Assembly: GCA_019359765.1 (NCBI GenBank)
Contig: JAHHGU010000006.1
Coordinates: 87,306 to 151,305 of the forward strand
Source: Aphanothece sp. CMT-3BRIN-NPC111
GTDB lineage: Bacteria; Cyanobacteriota; Cyanobacteriia; Cyanobacteriales; JAHHGU01
Length of the DNA stretch: 64,000 bases
Direction of reading: 5' to 3'
This document shows, one piece after another, positions 51,116 through 61,445 of the stretch (position 1 is the first letter of the stretch; the number at the start of each line of letters is the position of its first letter). The position numbers and the translations under genes were made by a program. The notes beneath the pieces are model-generated. The model did no database searches and was not told the DNA's origin. It saw only the letters and a list, made by a program, of their open reading frames with translations.

Positions 51116-51672
51116 TGCTGCCCTTCACTCCTGCTTCAGTCAGAACCTCTGGCTACTCTCCTTGCCTTGAAGAGGAATAATTTTCCTCTCTTTGGGCGTG
51201 GTCACAACCAGTAAGTGAAAATGACAAGAAGGAGGAATCTCCAAGAGTCTCCCCCTACCAAGCACTTATTACCACACCCCCTCTCTTTTTAGATTGATAC
51301 AAGTTACTCAAAGTTTCCAGGGCCTCCCTCTCAGTTTTCCTAAGTGACAACCAAAGTATTTCTGGCAAGCTATGCCCATACTTGCCCTAACTCCTTGGCT
51401 CATCAGTTTGAGCCGAGGAGTTTTTTCAGCCAATTTTAACGGTTTACCCGCGTAAGCCTTGTACTGTCTACATACACCAGTTTATCGATAAATTTTATGG
51501 ATTTTAAAAGCTTGCTTTTCTGATCTGGCTGTGGGATAATTTTAAATACTAAATGCCGATAGATTTACAGTAGAATACTTTACGACAGAGACCACCCTCA
51601 TGGTCTAACTGAGATACCAATCCCAAAAGTTTTGTCAATACCCTTAGAAGGATTTCTCTAAGGGTATTGACA

Positions 51673-51809
51673 AAAATAATTCGTAATTCCCGGTTTCAAT
51701 CCTTTAAATTTATTGATGGAAAACTCATAAATGCGTAGCATCAATGTCCAAGCCCCTAAATTTATTGATGGGGTATTAATTACGAATTACGAATTGGAGC
51801 GCAGCGATA
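51673..51809. mobile_element. Copy C of the MITE-like repeat (longer, internally expanded)
   Basis: Same ends as copies A and B, internal near-duplication of TAAATTTATTGATGG; TGACA on both sides. Confidence 0.65.
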
Positions 51810-51960
51810 TGACAGCCTTGGTTTTGCAAGTATTAGCCCACAGCGAAAACGCAAACCTATATTATCTTTCTAGGTCTAGCTCAGGTTCTTGTGAAATACA
51901 TAGAACCTAGTTTGTCACGGTTTAACGAACAAGAAAAACTTAAAAATAGGTCAACTAACA

Positions 51961-52698
51961 ATGAACCAATGTGCCGCATCTCATATCCCAACAGTCACCT
52001 TTGATATCGAGGAACTGAATCAGCGATTTCAATCTGCCCATCCTATAGATACCCTAGCTTGGTGTGTAGAAAATATTAGAACAGGTCTTGTGCAGAGTAG
52101 TGCCTTTAACGTGAATGGCATGGTCATTATGCATATTCTTTCTCAAGAACTTAAAGTTGCTCAAGCAATTCCTGTTTTGTTTTTAGATACACTACACCAT
52201 TTTCCTGAAACCTTAGCGTTAGTTCGCAAAGCTCAAGAGGTTTATTCTTTAAAATTAAAGGTTTATCAAGTTCCAGATGTCAACTCTCGGGAAGCTTTTG
52301 CTGCTCGCTATGGCGAAGCTCTCTGGGATAGGGATGTTGAAAAGTTCCATCAACTTACGAAGGTTGAACCGCTAGAACGCGGTCTTAACGATTTGCGTAC
52401 AGTTGCCTGGATAACGGGACGACGCCGGGACCAATCTACTACTAGAACTCAGATTCCCATTTTTGAGTTCGACAGAAAACAGCGACTCAAGATTAATCCG
52501 CTAGCAAACTGGACAAAGGTAGATGTATGGACTTATGTCGTTGAGCACGAAGTGATTTATAATCCACTTCATGATCAGGGCTATCTTAGTATTGGTGATG
52601 AACCCCTTACCACTCCAATCAGTGAAGGCGAAGATGAACGTGCAGGTCGCTGGCGGGGTACAGGCAAGGCTGAATGTGGTATCCACCTATTTGTATAA
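51961..52698 (+). CDS. cysH: Phosphoadenylyl-sulfate reductase
   Basis: FLDTLHHFPETL, ITGRRRDQSTTR, GRWRGTGKAECGIH. Confidence 0.95.
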   Translation: MNQCAASHIPTVTFDIEELNQRFQSAHPIDTLAWCVENIRTGLVQSSAFNVNGMVIMHILSQELKVAQAIPVLFLDTLHHFPETLALVRKAQEVYSLKLKVYQVPDVNSREAFAARYGEALWDRDVEKFHQLTKVEPLERGLNDLRTVAWITGRRRDQSTTRTQIPIFEFDRKQRLKINPLANWTKVDVWTYVVEHEVIYNPLHDQGYLSIGDEPLTTPISEGEDERAGRWRGTGKAECGIHLFV

Positions 52699-53216
52699 AT
52701 CAGTTATGGCTGTGATATGCACTCATGTGCATATCCTTCTTACGCCCAAATGCATAAAAAACAGATAACTTTTAATTACCTCATCAACGATCGCCTTGCT
52801 CGATAACGGCTAGGGCGTGTTTTAAAACTATAATCATAACAAAATAGATGAAATTAAATAGCTAGCAGTTTTAGCTATCATTCCTAAAAAAGATTGGAGA
52901 TATAGCAGTTGCCATAATGACTCTTGACAATCGACACGAGGCCTCATGCAGCCAGAACTGCTGCTATAAGTGTATGTTTGTTAAAAGCTAACTGAAGGAT
53001 TGCTCTAATAGCGATTAATTCTTTGTTCCTAAAGAAACTAAGAAGTATCTAGAACAAAAGAAGGCGATGTTGGCGGCTATTTAAATTTACAGCAGGCTGC
53101 AAGTTGGTGAAGTAGAGAAATACCCCACCCGCGCTCCCTTGCCCCCTCCCCGAAGTCGAGGGGAGGGTTGGGGAGGGGTGTACTCCTTTTAGATGCAAAG
53201 TGCTGTAAAACTCAAA

Positions 53217-54593
53217 TTAATTACCAGCCTGCTTTAGCGTGCTAACAGTTAACACCTGCGGTGGTGTGGCATCTGGGGGATAGAGAAAGTCTACTTGCAC
53301 CAGTCGGCGATCGCCTGGTGGCATTTGAAGCGTCACCAAAGGTTCACCTTGCTGCCCTCGCCGCTGCACTAAATGTACAAAGCTAGTGCGGGAAACCCCC
53401 TGGTCGTCTTTGTAGCGTAGCTGGACAGTTCCCCGGAAAAACACCTGTTTTGCTGGTGGTTCCAGAAAGCGCAGCCCCCCCTGTAGCTGGTCTTGTTTTA
53501 TGGGGGTTTGCATTGAGAGGGCGACAGTTTGAGTTGAGCCAGTGTTGTTATAAAGTGGCAAACTCAGGCTGTATTGAATTCCGTAGTTACCGTGGGCGCG
53601 GTAGGCTGTATCCGGGTAGCGTACCAACATATCAGCACTTTGAACCTGATTAGTGCCTAGCTTGCCACCATTAAGTAGACTAAGCCCGTAGGAAAAGGCT
53701 GCGCCCGGTTTGGGAATGCTAAGGTTTACAGCGTTTGGACTATCAACCAGTTGCGCTTTCCACTCAGATCCTTGGGCGACACCAGCAACGCGACCGTAAA
53801 TAATCGGACCGTTGGCTTGCTCTGGGGGTGTAGGAGTGCGATCGCGCGGTCCAGCCACATTACCTGTTTCCAGTAACCTCTGCCATTCTGCCAGCGTCGG
53901 TGCCCGTTCGCTGCAATCGGGATTTTGTTTAGCAAACATTGCCAAACTTGCTACATAGACTGTGCCACTACTCTGCAGTCGCATTAAGGTAGAGCGACCA
54001 TTAAGCGGCGGCGTCAGCCCCCGCACTGGTATCGGCAGATTAAGTAACATCTGACTTTGCCCTGGGGGAATCACCAGTTGGGGAGGGAAAATCGATTGAC
54101 GTTTCCCCTGCAAGACTTCAGTCATTACGCGATCGCCCGGTCCCGCATATACTGTTCCCAAAGGATTCTCAACATAGGGCGGCAACTCCATAAACGGTGC
54201 ATCTGGCTGACTAAGGTAACTTGCCCCCTGCAAAATATCAACCTTGACTGGTTCTTTAGTGGGATTATGCACAATTACCCCCAGATAGAGCGATCGCAAA
54301 TCCTCTGGAGAGGTAGCTTTAGCTATATGGTGGGCAAATAAATCAAAGCGTCCCTGAAGTGGAAAGTTTAAGTGAGCAGCTGCCGCAGCTTTGCCAGTGG
54401 GGGGAAAAGTAGAAAGTAGGACGCCCTCTGTCTGTACAACTTCCGGGCTATTGCTATTAAACATCCGCACCCTATCGAGTTGCCCTGGTAAAGGTCGCAC
54501 CTCCTGGGGTTGCACGATTTCCTGGGGCGTCGGTGTAGGAGTTGGGATAGGAGTTACTTGAGCGAAGGTAAAAATCGGTAAAAAAGGCAGCAT
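53217..54593 (-). CDS. DUF3370 domain-containing protein (paralog 1)
   Basis: EIVQPQEVRPLPGQLDRVRMFNSNSPEVVQTEGVLLSTFPPTGKAAAAHLNFPLQGRFDLFAHH; strong similarity to the next gene. Confidence 0.85.
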   Translation of the reverse strand: MLPFLPIFTFAQVTPIPTPTPTPQEIVQPQEVRPLPGQLDRVRMFNSNSPEVVQTEGVLLSTFPPTGKAAAAAHLNFPLQGRFDLFAHHIAKATSPEDLRSLYLGVIVHNPTKEPVKVDILQGASYLSQPDAPFMELPPYVENPLGTVYAGPGDRVMTEVLQGKRQSIFPPQLVIPPGQSQMLLNLPIPVRGLTPPLNGRSTLMRLQSSGTVYVASLAMFAKQNPDCSERAPTLAEWQRLLETGNVAGPRDRTPTPPEQANGPIIYGRVAGVAQGSEWKAQLVDSPNAVNLSIPKPGAAFSYGLSLLNGGKLGTNQVQSADMLVRYPDTAYRAHGNYGIQYSLSLPLYNNTGSTQTVALSMQTPIKQDQLQGGLRFLEPPAKQVFFRGTVQLRYKDDQGVSRTSFVHLVQRRGQQGEPLVTLQMPPGDRRLVQVDFLYPPDATPPQVLTVSTLKQAGN

Positions 54594-54661
54594 GGGGGAA
54601 GAGGAGTAGGGGAGCAGGGGGAGCAGGGGAGAACCTTTCAGTTTCCCTCTTTAATCTGGTA

Positions 54662-56047
54662 TCAGCGGTTTTCCAGGGTTCTCACGGTCAATACGTGCGG
54701 CGGCGTTGAATCGGGTGGATAAATAAAATCTAGTTGCACCTGTTGACGGCTACCCTGTGGCATATTCAGCGTCAACAATGGCTCCAGCACTTGACCAGTT
54801 CTGTGCCACAAATGTACATAGCGTGTCTGGGGCTGCCCTTGGTCATCGTTGTAACGCAGCCGCACAGTGCCTCGGAAGAAAGGAAAATCTAGGGATGGTT
54901 TCCGAAAACGTAGACCGCCTTGAGTTAGCTTATCTTCTTTCAAAGGCGTTTCCATCGTCAAGGTAACGGTCTGGGGTTGGTTCGTGGGATTGATTAGGGG
55001 CAAGCTGAGATTGTACTCAACCCCGTAGTTGCCGTGGGCTTGATAGGCTGTGTCTGGGTAGCGGACGAGCATCGGTGCCGTTTGCACTTGCCCTGTGCCA
55101 AAGGTGCCCGCCTTAAGCGTATCCAAACCGTAGGAAAAGGCTTTACCTGGCTGGGGAATACTCAGTTGAGTGGCGTTGGGGGTATCTACAAGCTGTGCTT
55201 TCCACGCAGAACCTTGAGCCACTCCTGCCACGCGACTATAAATTAGTTGACCTGTAGTTTGCCCTGGGGGAGTGGGGCTTTTATCCCTTGGCCCTGCTAA
55301 ACCGCCAGTTAAGAGTAAATCTTGCCATTCTGCCAGAGTGGGTGCCCTATCAGTATTATCGGGATTTTTCTTGGCAAACATAGCTAAACTGGCTGCATAA
55401 ACTGTGCCACTACTACGCAACCGCATCAACGTAGACCTACCATTCACAGGCTTTTCTAAATTCCGCACTGGGATGGGATGATTCATCAGCAAACGGCTTT
55501 TACCGGGTGGAATCACCATCTGAGAAGGAAAATCAGCCTGTCGTTTCCCTCGGAGTACGTCATTGACAGCGCGATCGCCTGGCCCACTATAGACATTACC
55601 TGCTGGATTCTCTAAGTAGGGCGGCAAAGTAATATACGGCGCATCTTGCATGAGATAACTTGCCGCCTGCAACACATCCACGGTAACCGTTTTTTTGCCG
55701 GGATTATGCAGAATTACCCCCAGGTAAAACGTCTGCAAATCTTTGGGAGTGTGGGTAAAGTGGTGGGTAAATAAATCAAATCTTCCCTGAAAAGGAAAGT
55801 TGAGGTGAGCCGCTGGCACCTTTTTGTCGGTAGGGGGAAAGGTAGAGAGCAAAATCCCCTCAGTTTTCATCCATTCTGGGCTATTGCTATTAAACATCGG
55901 CACCGTATCCAGCTGTCCCGGTAAAGCACGCACTTCCTGGGGTTGCACGATCTCTTGGGGCGCTGGTTGGGGCAGAGCTAAGGGTGTCTGAGCAATAGGT
56001 AAAATTAGTAACAACGGCAGCATTAGGTTTCCAATGAATATAAACAT
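54662..56047 (-). CDS. DUF3370 domain-containing protein (paralog 2)
   Basis: Clear full-length paralog of 53217..54593. Confidence 0.85.
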   Translation of the reverse strand: MFIFIGNLMLPLLLILPIAQTPLALPQPAPQEIVQPQEVRALPGQLDTVPMFNSNSPEWMKTEGILLSTFPPTDKKVPAAHLNFPFQGRFDLFTHHFTHTPKDLQTFYLGVILHNPGKKTVTVDVLQAASYLMQDAPYITLPPYLENPAGNVYSGPGDRAVNDVLRGKRQADFPSQMVIPPGKSRLLMNHPIPVRNLEKPVNGRSTLMRLRSSGTVYAASLAMFAKKNPDNTDRAPTLAEWQDLLLTGGLAGPRDKSPTPPGQTTGQLIYSRVAGVAQGSAWKAQLVDTPNATQLSIPQPGKAFSYGLDTLKAGTFGTGQVQTAPMLVRYPDTAYQAHGNYGVEYNLSLPLINPTNQPQTVTLTMETPLKEDKLTQGGLRFRKPSLDFPFFRGTVRLRYNDDQGQPQTRYVHLWHRTGQVLEPLLTLNMPQGSRQQVQLDFIYPPDSTPPHVLTVRTLENR

Positions 56048-56129
56048 TTAGAAATAAGACACAAAAAATAGACTAAGTGTTTCTGCCATAAAGAGTGAAT
56101 TGGACGTTACATTTTATTACTAATTTTGC

Positions 56130-56678
56130 TTACGAGCCAGATGGCACCTTCAATGATGCCATTTTTTGGATAATTAAGTGAAAATCGCCTAAAACTATCG
56201 ATAAATTATTTAAAGTTAAAATAGGAACGTGGAGAAAGATACAACTACTGTTTAGTTTATTTTTCCGTAGATAATCTAACACTGAGTAATAAAGCCCCTC
56301 GCAGACAAACTTTCCTGCATCATGGCTAATCTCTGTCTCAGCTAAACCAGTCACTAATTTCTCTAAATCTACTGGCGTTTTAATAACCGTGTCTCCACGA
56401 GTTGCATGGGATTCCACCGTTAGGTTGGCGCGACTTTCTGCCATGCCGCAGCAGATAATGATATCGGGTTGGAGTTCATTGATTTTGGCGATCGCGCAAC
56501 TGCTTGCCAGATCAACATCCACAGGTAGTTGCCTTAATAAAGTTAACTTGGGAGGTGTATAAACGGTAACCTCTGCATCTATAAGTTGGGAAATCTCCAT
56601 TAATAAATCATCAGAAGAATTAGACTTATGATGGGGTAGCCACGTTTGAAAGGAGGTCAGTAGTATTCTTAGAGCCAT
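56130..56678 (-). CDS. Pyroglutamyl-peptidase I-like (peptidase C15) protein
   Basis: RILLTSFQTWLPHHKSNSS, ELQPDIIICCGMAESRANLTVE, AGKFVCEGLYYSVLDYL. Confidence 0.75.
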   Translation of the reverse strand: MALRILLTSFQTWLPHHKSNSSDDLLMEISQLIDAEVTVYTPPKLTLLRQLPVDVDLASSCAIAKINELQPDIIICCGMAESRANLTVESHATRGDTVIKTPVDLEKLVTGLAETEISHDAGKFVCEGLYYSVLDYLRKNKLNSSCIFLHVPILTLNNLSIVLGDFHLIIQKMASLKVPSGS

Positions 56679-57026
56679 TATTTAAAGTCCTAATATGAAT
56701 TAGTACAAATGCCATCTTCCCATAAATCCAAACTAGAGAAAATCTTAGATAGATCGTATATGAATCCTTTTTTAGCTGCGATAATTATTGATGTTAGTGA
56801 ACCGCAAAGACGGGAATAACACTAATAAATAAAAGAAAGGGACAATCCCATAAATTACTTAAGACTACTATATAATATCGCCGCAGGCATTGAACTGTAT
56901 GCTTTTGAGAATCAGTATAATCTCTGCGGAAAGCTGGGAATTTACGAAAGAAAGAATGTACAGTTAAAAGATGGGGGATATATACACCCAACACAGTTGA
57001 ACGAAATTCAGCAAGGACACACATCA

Positions 57027-57671
57027 ATGTCAGTCATTGCAGTTGTAGACTACGACATGGGCAATCTCCACTCTGTCTGCAAAGGGTTGGAGAATGCGGG
57101 AGCAACCCCTAAAGTTACCGATTCTCCAAGGGAGATAGATCGGGCAGATGCGGTGGTACTGCCTGGGGTGGGTGCATTCGATCCAGCGGTGCAACAGCTG
57201 CGATCGCGCGGTTTAGTGGAACCGATTCGAGGCGCGATCGCATCTGGTAAACCTTTCTTAGGCATTTGTCTGGGAATGCAAATTCTGTTTGAAAGTAGTG
57301 AGGAAGGAGTCGAACCAGGATTGGGAATTGTTGCTGGTACAGTGCGGCGGTTTCGTTCAGAACCAGGGCTAACAATTCCCCACATGGGTTGGAATCAACT
57401 ACAAATTACTCAGCCAGAATCTCCCCTGTGGAATCAGCTATCCTCTCCATCCTGGGTGTATTTTGTCCATTCCTACTATGTTCACCCGACTGAACCCCAA
57501 GTCCAAGCGGCAACTGTTAGGCATGGTAGTCAAAATGTGACAGCTGCAATTACCCGTGACAACCTTATGGCTGTGCAGTTTCACCCCGAAAAATCATCCT
57601 CCACAGGTTTACAGATTCTCTCTAACTTCGTCGCTCAGGTGCAAGCTTTAACACCAGCAGGGAAATTTTAA
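57027..57671 (+). CDS. hisH: Imidazole glycerol phosphate synthase subunit HisH
   Basis: VVDYDMGNLHSVCKGLE, KPFLGICLGMQILFE, VQFHPEKSS; start at MSVIAVVDYD within ORF 56997..57671. Confidence 0.95.
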   Translation: MSVIAVVDYDMGNLHSVCKGLENAGATPKVTDSPREIDRADAVVLPGVGAFDPAVQQLRSRGLVEPIRGAIASGKPFLGICLGMQILFESSEEGVEPGLGIVAGTVRRFRSEPGLTIPHMGWNQLQITQPESPLWNQLSSPSWVYFVHSYYVHPTEPQVQAATVRHGSQNVTAAITRDNLMAVQFHPEKSSSTGLQILSNFVAQVQALTPAGKF

Positions 57672-57865
57672 CTCATCTTGAGTTCCGCCGAGAACCGCGA
57701 TATCTGCGTTCATGTGTGTTTATCTGCGGAACTCATTAACTCAAAAGCCTTGACCTCTTCGCTCCAGTTATAAGTTATGAGTTTGGAACTAAAAGTTAAA
57801 AATTAATAACTGGAGCATATAGTCTATCTCGATTAACTCAAAACTCAAAACTCAAAACTCTTTAA

Positions 57866-58408
57866 ATGAGTCTTAGAATCTATGGCAATCGCCAGATGAA
57901 AACCTTACCAGGACTAGAAACCAGACCTACCCCAGCGCGAGTGCGAGAGGCAGTTTTCAACATTTGGCAGGGTAAGATTGCCGGTTGTCGTTGGTTGGAT
58001 TTATGCACTGGTAGTGGGTCAATGGGTGCAGAAGCTTTGTGCCGAGGAGCTAGCTGCGTAGTGGGAATCGAACAAGCAAATAGGGCGTGCTTGGTTATAC
58101 AGGAAAATTGGCAAAAAGTAGCCCAAGAAAATCAAAATTTTCAGGTAGTGCGGGGGGATGTAGTTCAGCGATTGAACAGCATTGCTGGTCAGCAGTTTGA
58201 CCGCATCTACTTCGACCCCCCCTACGCCAGTGAATTGTACCAGCCAGTTTTGAATGCGATCGCGCACTATCAACTACTCGCTCCCACAGGTGAACTGGCA
58301 GTAGAACACAGCCCCAACACTTGGACGATTGAACCCATTCCCACTCTAGAAATTTGCCGCCAGAAAGTTTACGGTAACACTGCTGTTACCTTCTACCAAC
58401 AGACGTAA
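57866..58408 (+). CDS. rsmD: 16S rRNA (guanine966-N2)-methyltransferase RsmD
   Basis: TRPTPARVREAVFNIW, LDLCTGSGSMGAEALCRGA, YFDPPYAS. Confidence 0.95.
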   Translation: MSLRIYGNRQMKTLPGLETRPTPARVREAVFNIWQGKIAGCRWLDLCTGSGSMGAEALCRGASCVVGIEQANRACLVIQENWQKVAQENQNFQVVRGDVVQRLNSIAGQQFDRIYFDPPYASELYQPVLNAIAHYQLLAPTGELAVEHSPNTWTIEPIPTLEICRQKVYGNTAVTFYQQT

Positions 58409-58599
58409 ATTTTTGTAGGAAGGCAATTGAGCAAGAGGCGGCGATCGGCCATATGTTGCGATCGCGCTTGCGTCCTACGGACAGGCTGCGCCAAGACGTG
58501 GGCATAGCCCGCAAGAGCGCCTTTCACTTGCAAATAATCTAAGCTTCAAGATTCACGTAGGGCAAGCAACATGATCTGCCAGATCTCTGTTTTGCTACC

Positions 58600-58713
58600 C
58601 TATATGCCCAGCTTATTGCCGCGCTTGTACTGCATATAGGCTGCGGCAAACAGCCCAGCCAGTGTGACTACGATTAAGCCAAGGACAATGCCTGAAAGCA
58701 AAGGTTCTACCAC
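58600..58713 (-). CDS. petG: Cytochrome b6-f complex subunit PetG (37 aa, GTG start)
   Basis: Reverse-strand translation [37 protein letters not shown]; upstream AAAGGAG Shine-Dalgarno; absent from the supplied ORF track because it is short. Confidence 0.95.
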   Translation of the reverse strand: MVEPLLSGIVLGLIVVTLAGLFAAAYMQYKRGNKLGI

Positions 58714-59029
58714 GTCAATTCTCCTTTGTTAACGTTTTTTACCTGTTTCTCATCCTACAGGCTACAGCGTTGCCACCGATAGACTCAGCAAGAGGATTCC
58801 ACCGATATTTTGTAGCGGCAATATATGGGGAGACCCCGCTTGCCTCCACCGTCCATAAAACTTAAGCTATGTATATGAATCGAAATCTTTATCGATACGC
58901 TGGCACACATATCACCATCTAAGGCAATTGGATCGGTCTTGCTGTGCCGCTTTGATAACAAACGCCGATGTTTATCCTCATCTAAGCAGGAGACCTTTGG
59001 ATAACCAGCTGCCCAAACAAGAAATCCTC

Positions 59030-59371
59030 ATGCAGCGGCTCGGCTTGATGATGCTGGCTGCTCTGCTGGCCATCCTCATAGGCGTTTTGGGCGTTAATAT
59101 GTTCCGCGTCTCCGATCCTTATATCAAGAGTGTGTTGTCCCTTACTGGCGACTCAACGGTAGGACATGCCATTTTTCAAATGAACTGTGCTGGGTGTCAT
59201 GGATTGCAAGCCCAAGGTCGGGTAGGCCCCAGTTTAGATGGCATCTCAAAGCGGAAGTCTCGCGTGAGGCTGATCGAGCAAGTCATCAGCGGTAAAACGC
59301 CCCCGATGCCGCAGTTCCAACCCAGTACCCAGGAAATGGCTGATCTGTTGAGCTATTTGGAGAAACTGTAG
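59030..59371 (+). CDS. cytM: Cytochrome c, CytM type
   Basis: Membrane anchor then GHAIFQMNCAGCHGLQAQGRVGPSLDGISKRKSR (CxxCH) and MPQFQPSTQEMADLLSYLEKL; start at MQRLGLMM. Confidence 0.85.
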   Translation: MQRLGLMMLAALLAILIGVLGVNMFRVSDPYIKSVLSLTGDSTVGHAIFQMNCAGCHGLQAQGRVGPSLDGISKRKSRVRLIEQVISGKTPPMPQFQPSTQEMADLLSYLEKL

Positions 59372-59490
59372 TTAGGTTATTTGATTTTAGACTTGGGATT
59401 TGGGATTGTTACCATGCGATTTGGGCATCTAGGGCGGAGGTAATTTCATTGAGGATAATTCTGGGTTAAAAATTATATCCCCTACGATTT

Positions 59491-61080
59491 CTAATCCCTG
59501 GGGATATTTGCTGATTTGTTAGCAGGGTTTTTCAGGCGGCGCTGCTTGGGTCGAGTCCAACACCAAGTCAGCCCCCCAGCGACTAGGACAGCAACAAGAC
59601 TCCAGATTAAGGATGAGACGAAGGGATGCAGTGGCAGTGAAGGAGAAATCTGTGGTGCGAAGGGTTTGTCAATATAACCAGTAGCAGAACCGACAATCTG
59701 ACCAGCACCTAGCGCCACACCGACAACTTGGATGGTTCTTTCCAGGCTGCGATCGCGCTCTGCTTGGTCTATTTCCACTAAACCTCGAATTGTGGCGATC
59801 GCCTTATCCAGCAAGCCTGAGCCATGTACAAAATAGCTCAAATCCGCTTCTATTTGCTCTTGGAAAACTTTACTTTCATTCTCCGCAAAGGTTTTTAAAA
59901 AGCTAATGTCTTCTTGGGATAATTCTTGGATTTGGTGTAACTTTTGTTGATAATTGCGAGTATTGATTTTTATTGTATTACGGTAATATTCTAAGTTTCT
60001 TTGCCCTTGGGAATAGTCCAAAGCAATGTTGAGGAGTACCTTTAGTCGAGCGTTGAGTTCTTTTAAGTCTGCTTCCGCCAAAATTTCAATATCTGGCGTC
60101 TGGGCAGAATTTAGGCTAACAGCTGGTTGTGCTAGTGATTTATCCTGACCTACAGATATTTTTGCTAAACCCGTGCTTGCGTCATCTATTACCGCAGAGT
60201 TTAATGCATATTTTTGCTTAAATTCTCCTAAATTATTTTCAATCTGACCAATTTGCAGATCTGCTACATTAGAGTCTTCTCGGCTATTTTGATAAGCGGT
60301 AATTATTTTATTGCGATATAGAAATAAATCTATAAATTCCCCATAGCGGTTGATAAACTTTTTACTGGTTTCTTCTTCCCAGAAAAACCAGACTATAATA
60401 TGACCATAGGTAGTAGGTTGGCTGGGAATGCCATACTCAAAAATAGGGCTGCCGAATAATTTACCAGATTGATAGCAAAGAGGAGATTTGCTTTTATCTG
60501 GTGTGTGAATGAAAGCGCTAACGCATTGATCAGCTAATTTTTGTAAAAATTGCCGATCTTTCTGTTTTTGCTGCTCATCTAAAAAAGCTGTAATTAGTAT
60601 AGTTTGCCCTAAGTAGCTGTTTATAGAATTGGATAGAAAACATTCTTGAGGGTTAAAATCTTTGAGGCGTTCAATCTCAACCGCGTCCCCATCTAGTTGT
60701 TGAGGGCGGCGGATGTTGAGAGTGAGAATGTAACTATCCTCAATCTGCACTGGATAAGCTACAGCTTCAACTTCTATCTGGGGTATGCTGCCATTATTGC
60801 TGTCTTGGGGAGTTTTACCCTTTCCTAGCTTGAGAATACTCTTACCATTATTCTCTGCTCCTTGAAGTAAATTTACACGGTAGGCTTTGGGGATATCTGC
60901 ACGCAAATTTACTGGCTGGTGAATGTCAAAGTTTTTCAGGATTTGACTGTACTTTTTTTCTAGCCATTCGGGAGGGACATTAAATGGTTGAGAGTTAGGT
61001 GTAAAGCCATGACGAAGATGGAAAGCAAACAAGTGAATGTTAGGAGCAAAAATCTTCTCACTCATTTTGATTATCTGCAT
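59491..61080 (-). CDS. Hypothetical protein with C-terminal TM helices, in CHAT operon
   Basis: Complete ORF overlapping the preceding gene by 23 bp; C-terminal SSLIWSLVAVLVAGGLTWCW. Confidence 0.7.
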   Translation of the reverse strand: MQIIKMSEKIFAPNIHLFAFHLRHGFTPNSQPFNVPPEWLEKKYSQILKNFDIHQPVNLRADIPKAYRVNLLQGAENNGKSILKLGKGKTPQDSNNGSIPQIEVEAVAYPVQIEDSYILTLNIRRPQQLDGDAVEIERLKDFNPQECFLSNSINSYLGQTILITAFLDEQQKQKDRQFLQKLADQCVSAFIHTPDKSKSPLCYQSGKLFGSPIFEYGIPSQPTTYGHIIVWFFWEEETSKKFINRYGEFIDLFLYRNKIITAYQNSREDSNVADLQIGQIENNLGEFKQKYALNSAVIDDASTGLAKISVGQDKSLAQPAVSLNSAQTPDIEILAEADLKELNARLKVLLNIALDYSQGQRNLEYYRNTIKINTRNYQQKLHQIQELSQEDISFLKTFAENESKVFQEQIEADLSYFVHGSGLLDKAIATIRGLVEIDQAERDRSLERTIQVVGVALGAGQIVGSATGYIDKPFAPQISPSLPLHPFVSSLIWSLVAVLVAGGLTWCWTRPKQRRLKNPANKSANIPRD

Positions 61081-61420
61081 CCGAGTTATTTGGGGGTGGC
61101 GGCTGTAGTTGTGCGTCTTGGATTCTTTGTCGCACTAAGCTAATATTATTTATCATCATTTCATCCCATTTCGGAGCCGATGGCTCAATGTTTTCCTCTT
61201 CATCCCCTAACTGATAGCGAACAGTTCTCAAAGCTTTTTGAATTTGGGGGTAATTTTTGCACCAATCAACAATTGTCTGTGCTACTGGCCTAGGTTGATT
61301 ATTTGGTAATTTAGCTAACGCTTGATTTAGTTGGGGTAAATCTTGCCAAGCTTCAGCAAAGACAGAGGGATTGTCTGCGAGCAATTTACCAAATGTTTTG
61401 ATAATTCTCAGAGCTTCCAT
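61058..61420 (-). CDS. Small hypothetical protein (120 aa) in CHAT operon
   Basis: Complete ORF, 25 bp downstream of the CHAT gene. Confidence 0.7.
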   Translation of the reverse strand: MEALRIIKTFGKLLADNPSVFAEAWQDLPQLNQALAKLPNNQPRPVAQTIVDWCKNYPQIQKALRTVRYQLGDEEENIEPSAPKWDEMMINNISLVRQRIQDAQLQPPPPNNSDADNQNE

Positions 61421-61445
61421 AGTTTAATGTAGTAGCGAATTTGCA

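Noticed and set aside
51961-52698. cysH as a component of the dnd sulfur pathway
   Set aside because: Clear PAPS reductase with CGIH active site; over 30 kb from dnd and a normal assimilation gene, although DndC is a distant relative
53120-53185. GC-rich hairpin CCCCTCCCC...GGGGAGGG downstream of cysH as a special regulatory RNA
   Set aside because: Looks like a common dispersed intergenic repeat; no additional support
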